DNA of 64,000 nt from Hemerocallis citrina (GCA_017893485.1 CM030367.1:86559910-86623909), one strand, 5' to 3'. Positions 12,180 through 24,539 are shown, numbered from the stretch's first letter. Notes: a model not told the origin generated them from the letters alone. Numbers and translations: made by a program.

Positions 12180-12200
12180 GGATGATGTACACATCATTCG
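12180..12200 (+). other. Hairpin near the 3' end of LTR C
   Basis: GATGATGT-AC-ACATCATT can pair over about 8 bp. Counterparts lie near 2048 (A), 55772 (D) and 12645 (E, minus), always just before CGCTGGGCTT. Confidence 0.45.
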
Positions 12201-12254
12201 CTGGGCTTCACTTACTTGCCTGTGTTTTCGTATAACGGGAAGCGAGGCGTGACA

Positions 12255-12584
12255 GCTCAAGTCAGAACCAAAGAGAGAAAAAGAGTTTGAGAGAGAAATT
12301 GGTGATTACCTTCTGACTGAAGAGGAGGGAGAGTATTATAGGCCTGAGAAATAGTTTATAAGATTAATATGGATCCATTAGATTGATATTAATCTCTTAT
12401 TTCTGATTGATTTTCCCTTTTAAGAGATAAGCTTTCTTGTTTGGGGATTAGAGATTTGACTTACAGCCCTTATGGGCTGGTTGTCTCTCCTAGTGGGCCT
12501 AGTCGCTTTTAATGGGCTTGAAAGCGGCATCTGTTTTGTAGATGAGCCTGAAGAAGGTCCGGACCTGTTAAAAAGGTCCATTAT
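12255..12584. other. Short flank between LTR C and LTR E
   Basis: Not recognised. Its last bases (ATTAT) resemble GTTAT after the far end of E at 58600-58604, so this is probably the DNA into which E inserted. Confidence 0.4.
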
Positions 12585-12910
12585 TGTCACGCCCCACTTC
12601 CCAAAAGAGAATACAGAACACGGATACGTGACTAAGCCCAGCGAATGATTTTTATCATCCATAAGCTGTCAGGATCTTTACAACATTTCACAAGAATAAT
12701 TAGAGTCGGAAGCAAGAAAAGTCAACCATGCATGCATATATGAATCATAATACCAACATGAATTTATTTAATAATCTCAAATAAACCAGATTTGAACAAG
12801 TCAATAATCCTGGGTCACATTGCCCAAATACAAATGAATCCAAGTAATCAAGTACAACTGTTCAAAATAAGCATCAAAAAAGAAATAGATATAGCAAAAG
12901 CTCCAGCCAA

Positions 12911-12957
12911 CTAGAATCTCATATCACCTACACCATCTGGCACTTGATATATAAAAT
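12911..12957 (-). CDS. Conserved LTR terminal exon, copy E
   Basis: On minus, a 47-nt exon follows TTGCAG and ends TTC TAG. It aligns with A, B, C and D, with residues VPDGVGDMRF at its end. Length and phase equal those in C and D. The upstream leader frame that would join in phase is interrupted by a stop near 15095, so this copy is probably not fully coding. Confidence 0.45.
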
Positions 12958-13139
12958 CTGCAATTTAATGAATTACAGGAAGAGGAAAAGAAAACAAAAC
13001 TCCCGTCAATGCAAGTTACGGGCCGCTTGTAGTGCAGACAGAAGTACATGGAAAAGGGATAACTAATGACATGGAATAAATATGGTAACAAAATAAAATA
13101 ACTGCATGGCAAGATGAACAAGTGAAAGTGGCATGTAAA

Positions 13140-13555
13140 AAATGTCTAGTGAACAAGTATCATGTAAACAAGTATCAAGTATCAAGTGTCAAGAATCAAG
13201 TATAAGTAGCAAGTGTCAAGTATCAAGTAATCATATTCAAGTAGCAAGTAGTAAGTGTCAAATGATCATGTTCAAGTCTTGTATTATTACTATCTAGGTA
13301 GCACTTCATGCGTCCATCCTTTTACCACATGGTTGCTATATTCAAACAGTTTCGCTTTAGATTTCATAGTGGATCATAGAGGGCAGTGTACTTAGGGACA
13401 AGTATCAAGTAATCGAGCTCCAAGCTCTAAGTATCATATATCATGTATCATGTATCACGTGTCAAGTTGTGCAAGTAGCAAGTAATCACGTTTCAAGCGT
13501 GAAAGTGTCAAGTAATCACGTGTCAAGTTCCAAGTATCAAGTCATCACGTAGGAT
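13140..13555 (-). repeat. CAAGTATCAAGTA short tandem repeats in LTR E
   Basis: Dense CAAGTATCAAGT, AAGTAGCAAGT and ATCACGTGTCAAGT units in two tracts (13140-13260 and 13400-13555). Confidence 0.75.
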
Positions 13556-16500
13556 CTGTGGATCCCCTTCCGAGTACACATTTCTGTATTTTCCACTATT
13601 AGATCTTTCCCTTTAATATCGACTTGATTATTTATTATTATTATCAAACAGGCATGTGCATGTACAAAACATGGCAAGAATAATATGGTATGAACAAGTA
13701 ACAAGTTCAGGTTGAAAGATAAACATGCACAGGTGAAATACAACACATAAAAGATTTGGTCAGCGAGAATTCTAGTTCAGGACACTAAGACAGTACTGCA
13801 CTAAATCTGGAATTTCCGTTGCTACAAACATGCAAACTTGGATCCGTCAAAGAATCTGGAAAATAGACTCCCGGCCGAATCCAGCAAGTAAATATAAGTC
13901 ATATGGTATTTCACAAAAAACATAACTCAAAACAGGTTTGAATTCAGAAAACGTGTTCAGCCAGAAATCAGAAGTTCGTATTCAAGAACAGGAAAACAGC
14001 ATGAAAACTCACTAATTAAATCCAAGAAAAGTCTGGGGTATTCCCTAGTATGTTTAGTATCAGAAAATAAAGTTTCATAATTTTCCATTATAGATAAAGT
14101 CGTCAAGTAAAATCAAAAAGCAACAAGGTACGGCAGTTTTGTAAATTTGGAATCACAAACATTGCAGTACTAAAATAGCAATATCTCACAAAATACAAAT
14201 CGAAATCCAGATTCTTCAAAAGGTGATAAACTAGATACAATAGTATAACTTTCATATTTAGAAAGATTTTTCATACAACAAGTATAATCAGATCGAAATT
14301 ATGTATCTTTACTGAACAGCATGAAAATTATGCTAGTATAGTAATTGTTCACAAGCATAAAATAGTTGGTATAACTCATTAATTAAATCCACAAAAATTC
14401 AGGGTTAATCCCAATCAGGTCTAGTTATACTCAGCAAAATATTGGATCAAAATAATACTTTTAACATTAGAATAAAAATAGATTAGTCCAAAAAATTCAT
14501 AAAATTCATATAAAATGAAATCTGAAATTTTTCTACACCACTATAGTAAAATAGACATAACTCGCAACTCATAAATCGAAACTGAGATCTGTTAGAAGGG
14601 TTGGAAAATAGATAGAATTCTCTACAGTTCATGTTCACAAATAATTTTAGTATGCTGACCTTAATAGGGACTAAAATACTGATCAAAACGAAAAAATTGG
14701 CAAAACAGAAAATATCTTTCATGCACAAAATCAACTAGTTCATATGAAACTCATCTAAAACATAACCAAACATGATATATGGTGTACTAGATGTCCAAAC
14801 ACATTGTATAGGGTATTTCACAAGTCCACGACGAGTTATACTACGAATAACACATCAAGCATACGAGATCATACAAATAACATGCATGTATACAACAAGA
14901 AGTGGTCATCCCTAGGTTATTTCATGACAGGGATGTCATGTGACAACTACAGGAGGGTCAGCACAATAGAGACAAGATCAACAAGGGGTTTCACACAAGA
15001 ATTTTTTAGAACCCAACTACACTACAGGCGGTATTTAGTACTTGTATTACACAAAGAAAAGAATACAAGTTATTTGCCTGAGAGACGACGATGGGAACGA
15101 ACCAGGAATTAGAATAATGGGAATGGATCCTGGGCACGAACTCAATATCAACGAACGAACTGATCACGAGCAAGATCACGAACACAAGGAACAACCGATC
15201 GCGGAAATGATCAGACAGATCTCAATGATCAAGAGGACAATCAAGATGTGATGATCAAGATCAAGAAGATCGGGCGGCCAATATCAAGACTGATGGAGAT
15301 CATGATGATCAAGATGATCAAGATGATCACGACGATCGACAGCCAGTATTTAATGTGATCAAAACTTGATCAAACAGCACACCCACTGGCTTCAGCTTAG
15401 CTCAACTGATGACGGCTGAGAGTGGATGGCAGCGTAAGGCAGTGGTTAGCCAGCGATGCTGACGAGAGGTGCATAGTGGAGCAGGGTCGGGTGCCACGGT
15501 GTAGGGATGATCACAGGATAGGGGAACAAAAAAGACAGGGGTGCTGGTGCTTGGGTGCAGACGAGGTGCTGGTGAACGGGAGGAGAAGGGAGATGGTGCC
15601 GGAGTCGCTACTGTCGTCGCCGGAGCAGCACGGCGTGGTTGTGCGTCACGAAGTGGTCGCAACAGGGAGGCAGGAAACCATAAGGAGCGACTGGCGAGGA
15701 TGCGGCACTGGGCTGGCGCTGTCGTCGAGTGGCAAGGCGCGACAGGGAGGAGGTAGCACCGGGGAGAGCTCGGGATAAGAGGAGGATAGAGAGGCAGAGC
15801 GCCGGAGGTGCAAGGCGGGATCGGGGGTGTAACGCCCCGATTTTCGGTAACTGGGAAACCACAACATAAGCCAGAATCTTTTCTTCAATTAGCCACGATA
15901 CACAGAAAAGACAGAAAAATTTGAAACTATTTATTCAACACAATGTATTAGAAATCCGAATGTTACAAAATTGCAATGCATTACAACAGTGTTACAATAA
16001 TATATTTACAATCCCAAATGTTACAACTTTCAACATATTACATCAGAGTACAATGAATAAAGAACAACACTTGGTATTTCACTTGGATGCTTTCCAACAA
16101 ATAAATAGATTACAAAATTGTTACAATGGAGCAATAGTAAACAACATATAATGTAGCGGAAATAAAAACGACTCTTGCTTCTCTCGCCATGAGTCCTCTT
16201 GAATCCTGTACCTGTACTTCTGCAATCCGATACCTATTGAAATGGGGACGTCAGTACATATACTGACATTTTTAAGGCTGATAACTAGCAGCGATTCTCC
16301 ACTTAAGCAAACGATTGATGAAAAGAGAAACGTGTATATATAATTGATGTGTAAGTGTATGCTATGCCTTAGACTTTAATACAAGATTGACTAACGCAAT
16401 GATGCACCTATTCTAATGCAAGCAAGTCTCTGGAACAGCATGCAGCCCATACTACATACGCCCCATCTCAAGCTGTTTCTTCATATATAGGGATTTGAAC

Positions 16501-16559
16501 CCTCGTTATGAATTCTACATTGTACACAATCCTGTTCCTGATAATACAACGTGACTGTG

Positions 16560-16745
16560 AGGTTGCAGGTGGGTCAAGTCCCACCAATGTAGTACGATTA
16601 TGGTGTCTATGTTTGCCACTACTACCCAGCTTGCCGGACCTCACTCAAAAACAAGGTTGCAGGTACGGTCTAGTTCCGTTACTGCAGTCATATAGTGGTG
16701 TCCATGTTTGCCACTATTGCCCAGCGTATCGGGCCTCATTTGAAA
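16560..16745. repeat. Two-copy ~110-bp direct repeat in LTR F
   Basis: GTTGCAGGT...TGGTGTC-ATGTTTGCCACTA-TGCCCAGC-T..CGG-CCTCA occurs twice back to back, diverged. Confidence 0.7.
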
Positions 16746-17207
16746 ATCAAAAGAACATAGGGTCTCGCATGCGCAGGGTAGTGCGAAGCCTACTCTGTGG
16801 CACCCCTGGGGTCTCGCAAATGCAGGACTGTACGTAGCATCTTGTGGCACCCCAGGCCACGGTATTTCAGGAATTAACAGACGAGATATGCAACTCGTGC
16901 TCCCAACTCGTGAGATGACACCGTATGTATCCCTTTGACGGGAAGGTACAACCCAATAACACTGCCTAGTGTCGGCCTATAGGACATGTCGGATCATAAG
17001 GAATCACCCTTAACACCAACTCTTTTTCTTCGGCAAAAATGATAATAAGTAAAGGTTAAGTAGTAATAGCCAGAAGTTACTACCCTAACGATGTCACTAA
17101 ACCCAAACACTCTCACGAGGTTTTCAATAACTTTCTTATGATTTCCCCGATCCAACTCATGGCCTATCGATCCAAGACACCGGTGACAGAAGTCTCTCTC
17201 ACTCACC

Positions 17208-17509
17208 ATTACCCCTAACTCGGATCTCGTCAACATTCTCGGCCCACGATCAACCCACATCAGTTAAGATCCCTCGGTGCTCGAGGTGTGATTTATCCAC
17301 AGTTTCTAAGGTGGTTAAATGCAATTCTTGATGGTCGATAGCCCCTACGGCAATTATGAGACCCTATCACTACCCCTAACTCGGATCTCGTCAACACTCT
17401 CGGCCCATGATCAACCCACATCAGTTAAGATCCGACAGTGCTCGAGGTATGATTTATCCACAGTTTCCAAGGTGGTAAGATGCGAGTCTTGATGTTCGAT
17501 GACCCCTAG
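17208..17509. repeat. Two-copy ~161-bp direct repeat in LTR F
   Basis: TACCCCTAACTCGGATCTCG through GATAGCCCCTA recurs at 17208-17348 and 17370-17509 with few changes. Confidence 0.85.
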
Positions 17510-17879
17510 GCTAGCTTTTATCTAGCTAACAATACTAGTGACTTTCCCAACCATCTTTTACCATATATTGAAGATGAAGCATGTGCACATCATATGGCCC
17601 AATCTCAATTTGAAACGCATACAACTAGAACTCATGGGTTATTTTCCCAAATTTGAACTACGACAATATGCGACTAGGTTCATGGGTTCTTTCTCAAAGT
17701 TGAGCTAGAATCACCTAGAACCTAATTGCATGGGTTCCTCGCCAATTCGAGCTAGAACTATCATGGAGCTAGTTTCATGGGTTTCTTCTTAAAAATCGAA
17801 CTAGAGCAAATGTGGAACATGGGTTCATTTTAATAGTTCCATTAGATTAGCATGCAAGCTAAACTCATGGGTTCCACTA

Positions 17880-18562
17880 CAACATACAACTTAAACATGC
17901 ATGGATTCTTTTCAGTCTAAAACAACTACACATCTAAAACATGGGTTCTTTACTAGAACTACTACCATAACACAAGCATGCGTTCTTTACTTAGAACAAC
18001 TACAATAACTCAAGCATGGGTTCTTTACTAGAACTACTACAATAACACTAGCACGCTTATGACTTAAGCATGGGTTTCTTTACTACAACAATCTACAATA
18101 ACTCAAGCATGGTATACCTACTATAATCAACCTACAATAATTCAAGCATGGTATACCTACTATAATCAACCTACAACAACTCAAGCATGGTATTCTCACT
18201 ATAATCAAACTACAACAACTCAAGCATGGTATACAACTTAACATGGGTTTCTTTACTACATCAACCTACAACAACTCAAGCATGGTATACGTTCTATAAT
18301 CAACTCAAGCATGGGTTTCTCACTACAATCTACAACAACTTAAGCATGATATATTTACTATAATCAACTCAAGCATGGGTTTCTCACTACAACAACTAAA
18401 GCATGGTATATTTACTATAATCAACTCAAGCATGGGTTTCTCACTATAATCAACCTACAACAACTCAAGCATGGTATACTTACTAAAATCAACTCAAGCA
18501 TGGGTTTCTCACTATAATCAACCTACAACAACTCAAGCTTGGTATATCTACTATAATCAACT
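17880..18562 (+). repeat. Minisatellite (~38 bp) in LTR F
   Basis: Units contain AACTCAAGCATGG, then TATACCTACTATAATCAACC or GTTTCTCACTATAATCAACC, then TACAAC. The array resumes at 52011-52449 and 55844-55990 after the two insertions it received. The left half is more diverged. Confidence 0.85.
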
Positions 18563-19132
18563 TGATATGGCTAAAATAGGATTAAATCAGAACCGTCCAA
18601 ATCGGCCACAAATCTTAAAGATCAGGGGTAAAGTGGTAATTTCACCTACAAACGGGTATGAAGTGGTTACTGGGTCTTTTTTCCAAAGGCCCAATAACCC
18701 ACGAACGGATCCATCTCAACTGGGTGCGGGTTTCAACCCGCAAGAAACCCGGTCCAGCTGGGTAGAATTAGGATCTATGATTATACCTAATCAACAGTCC
18801 TGATTCACATCTATCCATTCACTGGGAAGTATAGGTTTGGTCTTATCCCGAAACTGGTCCCTAAGGCGGCTATAAATACCCCCCATCCTCCACCATTAAG
18901 AGGTAATCAATCTTTTGCCAGTAAAAGCTCATTCATAATCCTTTTGATTACTGACTTGAGTGTTGGAGGGTGCGTCGCCGGGATCAACCCCGGTGTTTCG
19001 CACTTTTTGCAGGTGAACGACGGGAGATCACGGTCAAACTCCGGCAGAAAGGTTTCAGGTTTGACTATTCGACATCCCAAAGAATCCAAAAAATTCTATC
19101 TGTTTACCCCCACACCAGATTTAGCGGTAACA
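18563..19132 (+). repeat. 5' LTR of the gypsy element
   Basis: 570 bp, TG...CA. A TATA box (TATAAATACC) lies at 18871-18880. Confidence 0.93.
18871..18880 (+). promoter_or_regulatory. TATA box of the gypsy 5' LTR
   Basis: TATAAATACC preceded by GGCGGC; the 3' LTR has the same at 51750-51759. Confidence 0.7.
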
Positions 19133-19150
19133 AATTGGCACCGTCTGTGG
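19133..19150 (+). promoter_or_regulatory. Primer-binding site of the gypsy element
   Basis: AATTGGCACCGTCTGTGG directly follows the LTR. It matches the TTGGCGCCGTCTGTGG context usual in plant Tat-type elements with G-to-A at one site. The tRNA is not assigned here. Confidence 0.8.
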
Positions 19151-19202
19151 AAAAATTGAGTAGCAATCCTTCCTCTTCCCTTGGTTAAGATCACCTCCAG
19201 CC

Positions 19203-19412
19203 ATGCCTCCCCGAAAACTGAGATCCAAAGGGTCCAACTGTGGACCCACTCCTCCTCAACCACAACAGGAGATCCCCCTCCAAACCTTCCAGCCACAGGG
19301 GCAACTCCCACCACAACCTGATCAGCCCCCGCAGCAGGACCAACCTCCTCTTCAGAACCTTCAATCCCAAAAGGTTCTGCTCGGGCCCCAGAATGCCGGT
19401 GCAGGGGCCTCT
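19203..19412 (+). pseudogene. Gypsy gag, N-terminal fragment
   Basis: ATG at 19203, about 50 bp after the primer-binding region, starts MPPRKLRSKG and continues as a Gln/Pro-rich stretch typical of the gag head in this lineage. It is cut after about 70 codons at 19413 by the CACTA terminus. Gag resumes at about 35850. Confidence 0.8.
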
Positions 19413-19610
19413 CACTACAACATATAGGGCTTTCTACAGCAGACTTATTATAGCATTTAAGTGTTAATGCTGTTGAAAGTGATCAATAATAGCATTTTTG
19501 AAGAAAATATTGTCTTTGATTAATTTTGAAATTACTCTTAGTTATGACAGCATTTTAAAAATGCTATGTTATTTATGGCATTTTAGAAATGCTATTATAT
19601 TCGTAAATAA
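19413..19610 (+). repeat. CACTA terminal and subterminal repeats
   Basis: Terminal CACTACAAC, then at least six AGCATTT or AAATGCT motifs, two pairs forming short palindromes. Confidence 0.7.
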
Positions 19611-19669
19611 ACATAATAGATATGGGAAAAAAAGAAAATTCTATGTAAAAAATCCAAATCCATCAAAAT

Positions 19670-19985
19670 CCTTTAACTTCTCCCCCGTTCCAAAACCCCT
19701 CCTTCCCCATTCCCTATTTCACGAAATCTATCCCTTGTCTCTCCTCCTCCGTGCCTCCCGAAGCCCCGACCCATCGTCAAAAGAAACACCACTTCTCCTC
19801 CCCGCACCCCCGTTGCCCTACCCGCCGTCGCCAAACGCCCTCTTCTCCTCCCCGCCCCCCGGAAGCCAGACCCGCCATCGCCCAACACCCGCTTCTCCTC
19901 CCCGCCGCCCAAAGCCCCACCACGTCATCACGGTTCCGGAACGCCCCCTTCTCCTCCCCGCTATCTCCCACGCTAGCCAATTCCA
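19670..19985 (+). other. GC-rich leader of the CACTA-borne unit
   Basis: Repeats of CTTCTCCTCCCCGCC keep several frames open on both strands, so no protein is called. It ends at a plausible donor (CCAG|GTAATT), suggesting a captured or de novo first exon. Confidence 0.35.
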
Positions 19986-21301
19986 GGTAATTTTGTTTGC
20001 TGAATCGATCGATGTTAGGGTTCGTCTTCCTTATTTAATTCTTGTTCTTCATCTTATACCTCATCTATTACCTCCAAATTGATTTATTAATGTAGATTTT
20101 TTTGAATTACGGTCTTTCTTGTTTGATTATGGTCTTCCTTGTTTGATTATGGCTGAAGTATTAATGTAGATTTTTTACCCTCAAAATCAGACCACTAGAA
20201 CATTCATCCATTCCCTTTTTTTTTGAAGTAGCATCAGTTAAAAAAGTGATTGAAGTGATAGAAGAAATTGGATCTTGTTCATTGAAGTTTCAATCCCTAA
20301 CTATTACTAATGAAAAAAGGCTTCACAGTCAAATTCGCAGATCAACTGAAGATAGATTGAATAGTCTTAAAATTGAAAACAAAATAATCACAAAATGCCT
20401 CTGTTATAATATTACAACCAAAATAAAATGACATTCAAGGCTGACAATATCGAGTTTCAAAACTTTTACAATAAGATGTCATAATTCACGATGCTCCCTG
20501 CCATGATCTTTGGCTTCATATTTTGCTCTGTCAAATCGAAGGATGTTGAAATCTGGAGGAAGAGAAGAACTAATATTCAAAATGCAACAAAAATAATAAA
20601 TAATATAAATTAAATACTTATAAAGAACATGCTCAAAAGTTATATATCAACTACAGCCAGAACCAGAACAATCACTGAATGCTTTACTATGCTGCATGTT
20701 TGAGTTCATTGCTTGATAAAATTGTGTACTTATGTGCGGATCATGAAAACATTCCTAAAAATGTATTAGTTAACTGGTCGCTTATCAAACAAAATTTGAA
20801 CTCTTATACAATAGTTCAGGTTTATCGATCATGGTGACAATTGCTGAGCAATTACAATTTTACGAGAAAGAAAAATAGTTTTGGCCATATATCCAACAAA
20901 AAAGTTAGGTAAAGGATGAGGAAATCAACCACTGTTGTAAAAGTCCCTAGTTTAGTCTACATTAATAATTGATAATCTAAGTACCAAAATTTTCGGTATA
21001 CTTGTTTTGACAACTTTTTGAAATTACATTGTCGCTCCGAGCATTTATTTAAACATAACTGTGTTCAAAAATTGTAAAAATGTACTAAAAAATTGGGTAC
21101 TCCTTGGGTATTCTCCGAGGAGTATCGGCACTTGATATGGGTACGCCGGCCATTCGGAAGTACCCGTGCTTCCTAGCTTTGGTCAATTTATATCATAATC
21201 TGTATTTTAAGATTATATACGAGCAGGCTATAGTTATTTCTTTACTATTTCCTTTTGTTGTATAATTTTTTTAGCTTGGAGGCTGATCTTTCGTGTCTTA
21301 G
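19986..21301 (+). other. Intron-like or unassigned sequence before the CLP1 exons
   Basis: AT-rich. The CLP1 N-terminal domain that normally precedes the P-loop was looked for and not seen. A TGCTTCCTAGC block near 21160 and unremarkable sequence elsewhere. Confidence 0.4.
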
Positions 21302-23367
21302 GGTCCTCGGGTGATTATTGTAGGGCCTACTGATTCCGGAAAGAGTAGCTTGTGCAGGATGCTCCTGAGCTGGGCTTCTAAACAAGGTTGGAAGCCTACA
21401 TTTGTGGATTTGGATATTGGTATGGGGTCTATTACTATTCCTGGATACATTGCTGCTACTCCCATTGAGATGCCTATAGATGCGGTCGAGGGAATTCTGC
21501 TGGAAATGCCCCTAGTGTATTATTACGGGCATACAAGTCCTAGGTGATATTTTCTTCTACTGCCTTTCATGATCTATAATGTTAAATGCACTGCATTCTG
21601 CATTTGATATGATCTCATTTGTATGTTCTAGAAGGAACTTGAGCCCAATGATCTTTATATTTGTTGTTGAATAGTAATAATGCAGAATTATACAAAGTTT
21701 TTGCGAAGGAGCTGGCAGAGACATTAGAGAGACAGTTTTCGGGTAATTCTGAATCTAGAGCTGTAGGCATGGTGATAAATACTATGGGATGGGTAGAAGG
21801 TCTTGGATATGAGGTGAGTTTGCATATCAAGTTTGTGAGCTTTCTTTTCCTTGTCTATTTCTCCCTGCATAAACTACGATCAGTTTACATAACTGTTAAT
21901 TTTGTTTTACATGCAGTTGCTTCTTCATGCAATTGATACCTTCAATGCCAATGTTGTTCTTGTCCTGGGACAGGTACGAATTTACTATTTTATGATTCAT
22001 CCTCTCACATGCCTGTTTAGAATTTGCATGAATATTTCCCTTAGGGATGCTCTGTGACTGTGATGCATTTAACTTTATGAAATATTACATTTGATTAAGT
22101 TGATCAATGAAACGAATTTACAAGAAGCGATCACTTGCTTCTAGGGAAGAGTAGGGTGGCCAATGTACTCAATTTTATATGCTAGTGGGAGCATTATTTA
22201 ATGAAGATATGAGAGGTGATTAATAAAGTGATAGGTTTAGATTTAGGGTCAAATCAGTGAAGCCTGATGGTTAAATTTAGGAGAAGTCATCTAAACAGGA
22301 CATAGGCCATATGTACTAATGAAGTTAAAGAGTGAAAAAAAGGAGAAGAATTTTAACGAGAAGAAGATTGAGTCCCTCGACTTAATCTGGAGGAGAATAT
22401 AAGCCTTACACAGTTGGGGGGAAAGTGAAATGTAGGAGGATGACAAATTTGTAAGCATTGTAAGGTTCAATATGCCTTTGTTCATTATAGTTGTAGGGAA
22501 AAGGAACATCATCTAGGAATATGATATAACAGGAGGAGGAAATAAGAGAGCCGAAGGCGCACGGGTATGGTCTGCATCCATAACATAGTCTTGCCATGTG
22601 GAGTTTAGTACATATTACAAAAGGCCATTTAGGGAGTGTAGGTGCAAAAGTGTCCTGTATAGGCTTCAATATCCCAATACCCTCCTCCTCATCTTCTAAA
22701 AATTATCAGCACCTTGCATGCTCTTAGAATTCTTCAAAATCTTATACTCTCAGTTTCAACTATAATTTAGAAAAAAAATTCAGATCTTAATTACTCTTGG
22801 AAGCTTTCTCGTCATTAATTAAGAAGAACATGCTACTCTAGTGATGTTGAATAACTAGTGATGATCATTGCTCAATCACTATGTTAATTATTAACTGCTG
22901 CTGCTATATTATGGAATTAAATGATGCTCAATAACTATGATATTAAATTTGGGTTTAGGAGCAAGGACTGGAAATATTAATAAGATCAGCATTAAGACAA
23001 AAAAAAGATCAACATTTTCTTGTTTAATTTTTGGCACCTGTAAATTGTGTGTAAAAGCAGGGAAAGAAACATTTTGGCCTTCATTATGTAAAATATATAT
23101 TTCATTGTAGTTTATGCATTTAATACTTGTTATATAGTAACGACTTCATGCAATACAGCTGAATAGTGGTCTGTTGACACTTCATAGTATTCACTTTCTC
23201 TTAAAAGATATTCAAAGATGTCTATTTTCATTTCTTTTTTCCCTTGTATGAAAGATGCCATGCAAAATGTTAAGCCAAATGTAGATATTATGAAACTTCA
23301 CAAGTCTGGGGGTGTTGTTCCCAGGAATCAAAAGATTCGCCAAAAGTCTAGGAGCGCTAGAATCAGA
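21302..23367 (+). pseudogene. CLP1: CLP1 polynucleotide kinase / pre-mRNA cleavage factor II fragment
   Basis: Exons are 21302-21543, 21675-21813, 21917-21973 and about 23254-23367, with GT-AG borders and matching phases. The first has the Walker A P-loop GPTDSGKSS and FVDLDIGMGSITIPG; plant CLP1 normally reads DIGQG, so Gln is Met here. The others hold ELYKVFAKELAETLERQF, INTMGWVEGLGYE, LLLHAIDTFNANVVLVLGQ and KPNVDIMKLHKSGGVV. CLP1 is an RNA 5'-OH kinase-fold subunit of the nuclear 3'-end cleavage machinery. All four exons are open in one joined frame, but the N-terminal domain, the start of the fourth exon (residues after LGQ) and the C-terminal domain are missing. It lies in a CACTA element and reads as a captured fragment, not the host locus. 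Confidence 0.85.
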
Positions 23368-23952
23368 GTAAGTTCAAAGTTTCTGAGATCATTGATGTCA
23401 GCTAAAAAAATTCCTATGCATTATTCATCGTTTGCTCTATGCATCATTTTCTTTTTTGCTTTTAGTTCAAAAGGTTTGTCATTCTCCTCAACCACTTAAT
23501 ATGTTTATTCTTTTTCTTATGTAATGTGATTCCAATGCTCAATCTGACACTTCTCCTACTCGTTGCTTAGAAGCATTTGAGCAAAGACTTTACTAGTAAC
23601 GTGTTTTCTGGTTATAGTATATATCTATGTTGCTGGACATAAATACATCATTGATTGTTTACACCATCTAGAGTGTAAAATAGAAAAATGAGTATCTAGC
23701 TCTCATGCTGAATTATCATGATGTTGTCTTTCTAAATTTTGTAGAAGCGTTAAGGGCAGTCTGTTTATGGTTTAGGTTATTTAGGATTACTTATTCTTGG
23801 GAATAACATGAGAATTCTTGCTGAAGCGTCTCTTATCACAAATGTTATCCCATATCTAAAGTTTAAGAACTGCTTGGGGAGAGGGGACCGTCAAATATAA
23901 GAGACTTCCTACATTGAAATTCAAAGAAAGAAATTATGCTGTCAACAACTTA
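23368..23952 (+). other. Sequence after the last CLP1 exon
   Basis: Begins with a donor (AGA|GTAAGT) and has no further CLP1 exon before the LARD insertion at 23953. Confidence 0.5.
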
Positions 23953-24539
23953 TGTAACGCCCCGAATTCCAAAAACAACTGAATTTGAGATTCCACAGGA
24001 TCTTTACACTTCATTCGTACAATTTTACAAGGAATTTAAAACTTTATTTCAACAATAATTACATCAGACTCTTTTACATTAATACGCAGCGGAATTAATA
24101 AAATACAACAATAATGAATGTACAATTGTTACAACTTTAACATTTAAGTAATCAATAGCATCAATTCTCTTTATATCTTGATGTAACTCCAAACCCTGCA
24201 TATAAAACTGTGGGTGCATCAGTTGCTTACAACTGACGAAATATTATACACGGCCATCCTCTCTATGCCGGAATAGTATAATGATTCTTAAATACTTTAG
24301 CAAATACAAGCTTGATCACAAACAAAGCTACAAAGGGACTATCCTGTTGATGTCGTGTTGTGCAGTGCACTTAGTCCTTAATGAAGTTATTATATTACAT
24401 GACACTAACGCGCACTTGTTCGGATTCTATGCATCCCATACTACATAGGTCCGAGGGCAAGCCCTTAATCGTTCTTCATCTTGTAGGGTTCAATCCCTTG
24501 TCATGACTTAATCTACTACTGTAACTACGGTAAGTATCC

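Larger units (their letters stand above)
9481..12254 (+). mobile_element. Long LTR, copy C (left boundary unresolved)
   Basis: It ends in GAAGCGAGGCGTGACA at 12254 and shares with A the 10850-10930 block, the CCGGGGTAATAAAGATCGACTT block near 11153, two short-repeat tracts and the terminal exon. In sense order it has a GC-rich block (9530-10340) with a 158-codon ORF starting at ATG 9930, a GC-type donor at 10399, a 1505-nt intron-like region, the 47-nt exon and the end block. The start given is only where shared features become clear. Confidence 0.7.
12585..15827 (-). mobile_element. LTR copy E, first part (continues at 57828)
   Basis: It starts TGTCACGCCCCACTTCCC and follows copy B landmark by landmark: terminal exon, CAAGTATCAAGTA repeats, donor block near 15077 and GC-rich leader from 15400. 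It stops abruptly at 15827, where LTR F begins. The remaining leader, TATA box and sense start (TGTAACCC on minus) are at 57828-58599. Confidence 0.85.
15828..18562 (-). mobile_element. LTR F, first part (continues 52011-52449 and 55844-57827)
   Basis: It begins TGTAACGCCCCGATTTTCGG inside LTR E and ends ...CCGGGATATTACA at 57827. Flanking bases are GGGGG (15823-15827) and GGGAG (57828-57832), a TSD with one mismatch. Without the inserts it is about 5.1 kb. The sense strand is minus: TATA at 57044-57034, donor-like GGGTAAGTAA near 56326, acceptor-like GATTGCAG ending at 16220. The block around 16440 (GCAGCCCATACTACATA) resembles the LARD LTR near 24427, so the families are distant relatives. 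No gag-pol was seen. Confidence 0.75.
19413..23952 (+). mobile_element. CACTA (En/Spm-type) transposon, left part with captured CLP1 exons
   Basis: It starts CACTACAACATATAGGGC exactly where gypsy gag breaks. The next 200 bp hold inverted AGCATTT/AAATGCT motifs (near 19454, 19490, 19547-19562, 19578-19597), as expected of CACTA subterminal transposase-binding repeats. A GC-rich leader (19670-19980) ends at a donor-like CCAGGTAATT. CLP1 exons follow at 21302-23367. No transposase was seen. At 23953 the LARD begins; the right CACTA end is not found and was probably lost in the deletion ending at ~35850. The likely 3-bp target is TCT. Confidence 0.7.

Noticed and set aside
19498..20082. A 194-codon Pro-rich plus frame at the CACTA left end
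   Set aside because: Frames are open on both strands because of CTTCTCCTCCCCGCC repeats; a leader exon is possible but no protein can be supported.
24150..24195. A conserved short peptide in the LARD, G and F last exons like that in copies A-E
   Set aside because: After their acceptors the LARD copies have different early stops, G has a stop at once, and F does not align, so no shared peptide was found.
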